Assembly: GCA_019312685.1 (NCBI GenBank)
Contig: JAFDCR010000115.1
Coordinates: 1-7,312 of the forward strand
Length of the DNA: 7,312 bases
From: Deltaproteobacteria bacterium
GTDB lineage: Bacteria; Desulfobacterota; Desulfobulbia; Desulfobulbales; BM004
Direction: 5' to 3'
Position 1 is the first letter of the stretch, and each line of letters starts with the position of its first letter. The notes under the pieces are model-generated. The model was not told the DNA's origin and made no database searches. It worked only from the letters and a program-made list of their open reading frames with translations. This document shows, in pieces, positions 4,346 through 7,312 of this stretch. A program made the position numbers and the translations under genes.

Positions 4346-7312
4346 ATGGGGACGATGAACAGGGTCAGAAAGAATTTTGCCAAAACCACAAGTATTGTTG
4401 AGATTCCGCATCTCATTGAGATGCAGAGAATCTCCTATGAAAAATTTCTCCAGCTGAATGTAGCTCCGGACCAAAGGGAAGATGTTGGGCTGCAGGGGAT
4501 ATTTAAAAGTATTTTTCCGATATCGGATTTTAACAACACGTGTTTTCTGGAGTTCGTCCGTTACAATTATGGCGAGCCGAAATATACGGTTGAGGAATGT
4601 GTCGAAAGGGGCATGACCTATGATGTGCCCATTAAAATCACCGTAAGGTTGGTGACTTATGATATCGACGCGGAAACCGGAGTCCAGAACATCAGGGACA
4701 TCAAGGAGCAGGAGGTGTACCTGGGATCAGTCCCTTTGATGACCAGAGACGGTGTTTTTGTCGTTAATGGCACTGAACGGGTAATTGTAAGCCAGCTGCA
4801 AAGGTCACCCGGACTTTTTTATGCCCATGACAACGGTAAAACCCATTCCAGCGGAAAACTTCTTTATTCTGCCAGAATCATACCGGTTCGCGGCTCGTGG
4901 ATCGATCTTGAATTTGATGTCAAGGATGTTCTCTATGTTCGTATTGACAGACGCAGAAAATTTCCTGTGACAACTCTATTAAGGGCACTCGGCTATACAT
5001 CTGAAGAGCTTCTGGCCCTTTTTTACAAGTTCGAAAAAATCTTAATTAAACGCAAGAAGTTCAAAAAGGAATTTGATCCGGGGATTCTTTTGGGTCAGCG
5101 TGCCTCCCAGGATATCACAGATCCGAAAACAGGCGAGTTGCTGGTTAAAAAGAACAGAAAAATAAGCAAGACCCTTATCAAGAAAATGGAGGAGGCCAAG
5201 CTGAAGGAATTTGATGTTGAGCGGGAAGAACTGCTCGGTAAATTCCTGGTCAATGACATAGTAGATCCATCCTCTGGAGAGGTAATTGCCCATATCAATT
5301 CCGAAATAACTGAGACTGTTCTGGATTCCATACTTAGTGCCAAGGTCAAGGAGTTTGAGATTCTTTTCATTGACGGCACCCATGTATCGGACTCATTCAG
5401 AAAAACACTGGCCCTGGATAAGGTTACAAATACTGATGAGGCCCTGCTTGAGATATACAGACGATTGCGGCCGAGCAGCCCTCCCACCCTGGAAGTGGCT
5501 ACTTCCTTTTTCAACAACCTGTTTTTCAATGCAGCCACCTATGATCTTTCCGAGGTCGGCAGGTTCAAAATAAATGCCAGGCTCAAGATCGACACGGACA
5601 TTTCGGTTAAGACCCTGACCAAGGAGGATATCATCGAGTCCGTCCGCTACCTTGTCCGTCTTAAGGATGAGCAGGGCAAGGTTGATGACATAGACCATCT
5701 CGGCAACAGGCGGGTCAGGACGGTAGGGGAGCTGGTGGAAAACCAGTACCGTATCGGCCTGGTACGGATGGAGAGGGCTATCCGGGAGCGTATGACGCTT
5801 CAGGAAGTTGAAACCCTCATGCCCCATGACCTGATAAACCCCAAGCCCATTACCTCGGCTATAAAAGAGTTTTTCGGTACGAGTCAGCTTTCACAGTTCA
5901 TGGACCAGACCAACCCCCTTTCCGAGGTAACCCACAAGCGACGCTTGAGTGCTCTTGGGCCGGGCGGTTTGTCGAGGGAACGGGCCGGTTTTGAAGTCAG
6001 GGATGTCCATCCTACCCATTATGGCAGAATTTGCCCCGTGGAAACACCCGAAGGCCCCAACATCGGTCTTATCGTTTCACTGGCGGCTTACGCCCGGGTC
6101 AATGAATTCGGTTTTATCGAAACGCCATACCGGACGGTGATTGACAGGGAGATTACGGATGATGTCGTATATCTCAATGCCATGGCGGAAAAAAATGAGT
6201 TAATAGCTCATGCCAAGGTTGAACTGGATTCAGATGGTAAAATCATCAATGATAATCTCATTGCCCGTGAAGAGGGTGAGGTTGTTATTACCTCCGGAGA
6301 CCAGATCACCTATATAGATGTGGCTCCTAACCAACTGGTTTCTGTTGCTACGGCCTTGATCCCTTTTCTTGAAAACGACGATGCCAACCGGGCCCTGATG
6401 GGTTCCAACATGCAGCGTCAGGCCGTACCTCTGCTGCGGACCTCTGCTCCTTTGATCGGTACCGGCCTTGAAAAGGTGGTTGCCAGTGATTCAGGCGCAT
6501 GTTTGCTGGCCGGTGGTGAAGGCGTTGTAGAGGAAGTGGATGCGACCCGTATTGTGGTGAATTATGACGAACCGGGAATCGATGGTTTCATGACCGGAGT
6601 CGGGGTGTATCACCTGAGTAAGTTCAAAAAATCGAATCAGAATACCTGTTTTACCCAGAAACCACTTGTCTACCCCGGGCAAAGGGTTACAAAGGGCACC
6701 GTTCTGGCCGACGGGCCCTCCTGTGACCAGGGGGAACTGGCACTGGGTAAAAATGTTACCATCGCTTTTATGACCTGGCGCGGCTATAACTTTGAGGATT
6801 CGATCCTTTTGAGCGAGAGACTTTTAAAGGATGATACCTATACTTCTGTCCATATTGAAGTTTTCGAAACAATGGCCAGGGACACAAAACTCGGTAAAGA
6901 GGAGATTACCAGGGATATCCCCAATGTCGGGGAAGATGCTCTGAGAAATCTCGATGAGAGCGGCATTGTCAGAATTGGTGCTGAAGTCAAACCGGGTGAT
7001 CCTCTTGTCGGCAAGGTCACTCCCAAAGGCGAAACAATGCTCTCCCCTGAGGAAAAACTGCTGCGGGCAATTTTCGGTGATAAGGCGGGGGATGTCAAGG
7101 ACTCTTCCCTGCGGGTTCCTCCGGGAGTGGAAGGTGTTGTTATTGACGCCAAGGTTTTTTCCAGAAAGGGAGTTGATAAGGATGAACGGTCTCTCGCCAT
7201 TGAGGACATGGAAGTTGATAAGCTCACCAAGGATATGGAAGATGAACTCCGGTGTCTGAAAAAAGGAGTGCGTAACGGTCTGAGTGAATTGTTGGTGGGC
7301 AAGGCGGCAAAA
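4346..7312 (+). CDS. rpoB: DNA-directed RNA polymerase subunit beta (5' 989 codons, partial)
   Basis: The frame is open from ATG 4346 to the window edge, 989 of about 1,350 residues expected. The beta subunit forms one pincer of the polymerase core and part of its active centre. N-terminal protrusion and lobe motifs are intact: ERVIVSQLQRSPG (ending at 156) and GKTHSSGK. Residues about 230-340 carry the lineage insertion found in proteobacterial enzymes. The rifampicin region at 511-542 (GTSQLSQFMDQ, then THKRRLSALGPGGL) keeps Asp520, His530 and Ser535, equal to E. coli 516, 526 and 531, so it looks rifampicin-sensitive. ETPEGPNIG (566-574) and GYNFEDSILLSER with Glu817-Asp818 (E. coli 813-814) mark the active-centre side. 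The later catalytic lysines and the C-terminal clamp are beyond the window. A start at 4355 (MNRVRKNF) is possible; the frame is also open upstream to 4232, but that sequence does not look like RpoB. Confidence 0.97.
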   Translation, partial: MGTMNRVRKNFAKTTSIVEIPHLIEMQRISYEKFLQLNVAPDQREDVGLQGIFKSIFPISDFNNTCFLEFVRYNYGEPKYTVEECVERGMTYDVPIKITVRLVTYDIDAETGVQNIRDIKEQEVYLGSVPLMTRDGVFVVNGTERVIVSQLQRSPGLFYAHDNGKTHSSGKLLYSARIIPVRGSWIDLEFDVKDVLYVRIDRRRKFPVTTLLRALGYTSEELLALFYKFEKILIKRKKFKKEFDPGILLGQRASQDITDPKTGELLVKKNRKISKTLIKKMEEAKLKEFDVEREELLGKFLVNDIVDPSSGEVIAHINSEITETVLDSILSAKVKEFEILFIDGTHVSDSFRKTLALDKVTNTDEALLEIYRRLRPSSPPTLEVATSFFNNLFFNAATYDLSEVGRFKINARLKIDTDISVKTLTKEDIIESVRYLVRLKDEQGKVDDIDHLGNRRVRTVGELVENQYRIGLVRMERAIRERMTLQEVETLMPHDLINPKPITSAIKEFFGTSQLSQFMDQTNPLSEVTHKRRLSALGPGGLSRERAGFEVRDVHPTHYGRICPVETPEGPNIGLIVSLAAYARVNEFGFIETPYRTVIDREITDDVVYLNAMAEKNELIAHAKVELDSDGKIINDNLIAREEGEVVITSGDQITYIDVAPNQLVSVATALIPFLENDDANRALMGSNMQRQAVPLLRTSAPLIGTGLEKVVASDSGACLLAGGEGVVEEVDATRIVVNYDEPGIDGFMTGVGVYHLSKFKKSNQNTCFTQKPLVYPGQRVTKGTVLADGPSCDQGELALGKNVTIAFMTWRGYNFEDSILLSERLLKDDTYTSVHIEVFETMARDTKLGKEEITRDIPNVGEDALRNLDESGIVRIGAEVKPGDPLVGKVTPKGETMLSPEEKLLRAIFGDKAGDVKDSSLRVPPGVEGVVIDAKVFSRKGVDKDERSLAIEDMEVDKLTKDMEDELRCLKKGVRNGLSELLVGKAAK

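Noticed and set aside
5042..7302. Several minus- and plus-strand frames inside rpoB
   Set aside because: All lie within the continuous, highly conserved rpoB frame and carry no recognisable domains.
1..7312. CRISPR arrays, insertion sequences, attachment sites, toxin-antitoxin or other mobile content
   Set aside because: No spaced direct repeats, transposase motifs, terminal inverted repeats or displaced genes were seen; the tRNA-Trp has no duplicated 3' end in the window that would mark an integration site.

Overview
This window is one end of the classic bacterial tuf-secE-nusG-rplKAJL-rpoBC transcription-translation cluster, all on the + strand. In order it holds the last codons of tuf (EF-Tu), rpmG (L33), a tRNA-Trp gene with anticodon CCA, secE, nusG, rplK (L11), rplA (L1), rplJ (L10), rplL (L7/L12), and the first 989 codons of rpoB, which runs off the right edge. 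The gene order, a short one-span SecE, a zinc-ribbon (4-Cys) L33, and an RpoB that carries the domain found between the lobe and fork regions of proteobacterial enzymes all suggest a Gram-negative bacterium. My best guess is Desulfobacterota (former Deltaproteobacteria, Desulfobulbales-like). That placement comes from remembered protein similarity and gene order, not from a search.

Layout: 1-55 tuf 3' end; 56-128 spacer with an intriguing L29-like reading frame; 129-278 rpmG; 288-363 tRNA-Trp; 453-710 secE; 779-1309 nusG; 1310-1404 probable promoter and leader of the L11 operon; 1405-1830 rplK; 1935-2645 rplA; 2646-3076 a 431-nt non-coding block with candidate promoters and a recognisable L10 leader; 3077-3604 rplJ (GTG start); 3647-4033 rplL; 4034-4345 a 312-nt non-coding block with several hairpins and a candidate rpoB promoter; 4346-7312 rpoB, partial.

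How they work together: EF-Tu, L33, L11, L1, L10 and L7/L12 are parts of, or act on, the translating ribosome. L10 with L7/L12 forms the stalk that recruits EF-Tu and EF-G. SecE is the essential small subunit of the SecYEG translocon. NusG and RpoB belong to the transcription machinery, and NusG couples polymerase to the ribosome. The non-coding blocks lie where E. coli and other bacteria place autogenous control and attenuation: L1 before rplK, L10 before rplJ, and an attenuator/processing site before rpoB.

I did not find a novel defence, mobile or biosynthetic system; the coding content is conserved housekeeping. The parts most worth a second look are regulatory: a 10-bp long-range helix that would compete with the L10-binding helix in the rplJ leader, a perfect TATAAT box just upstream of rpoB, and a short frame downstream of tuf that reads like the C-terminus of ribosomal protein L29.
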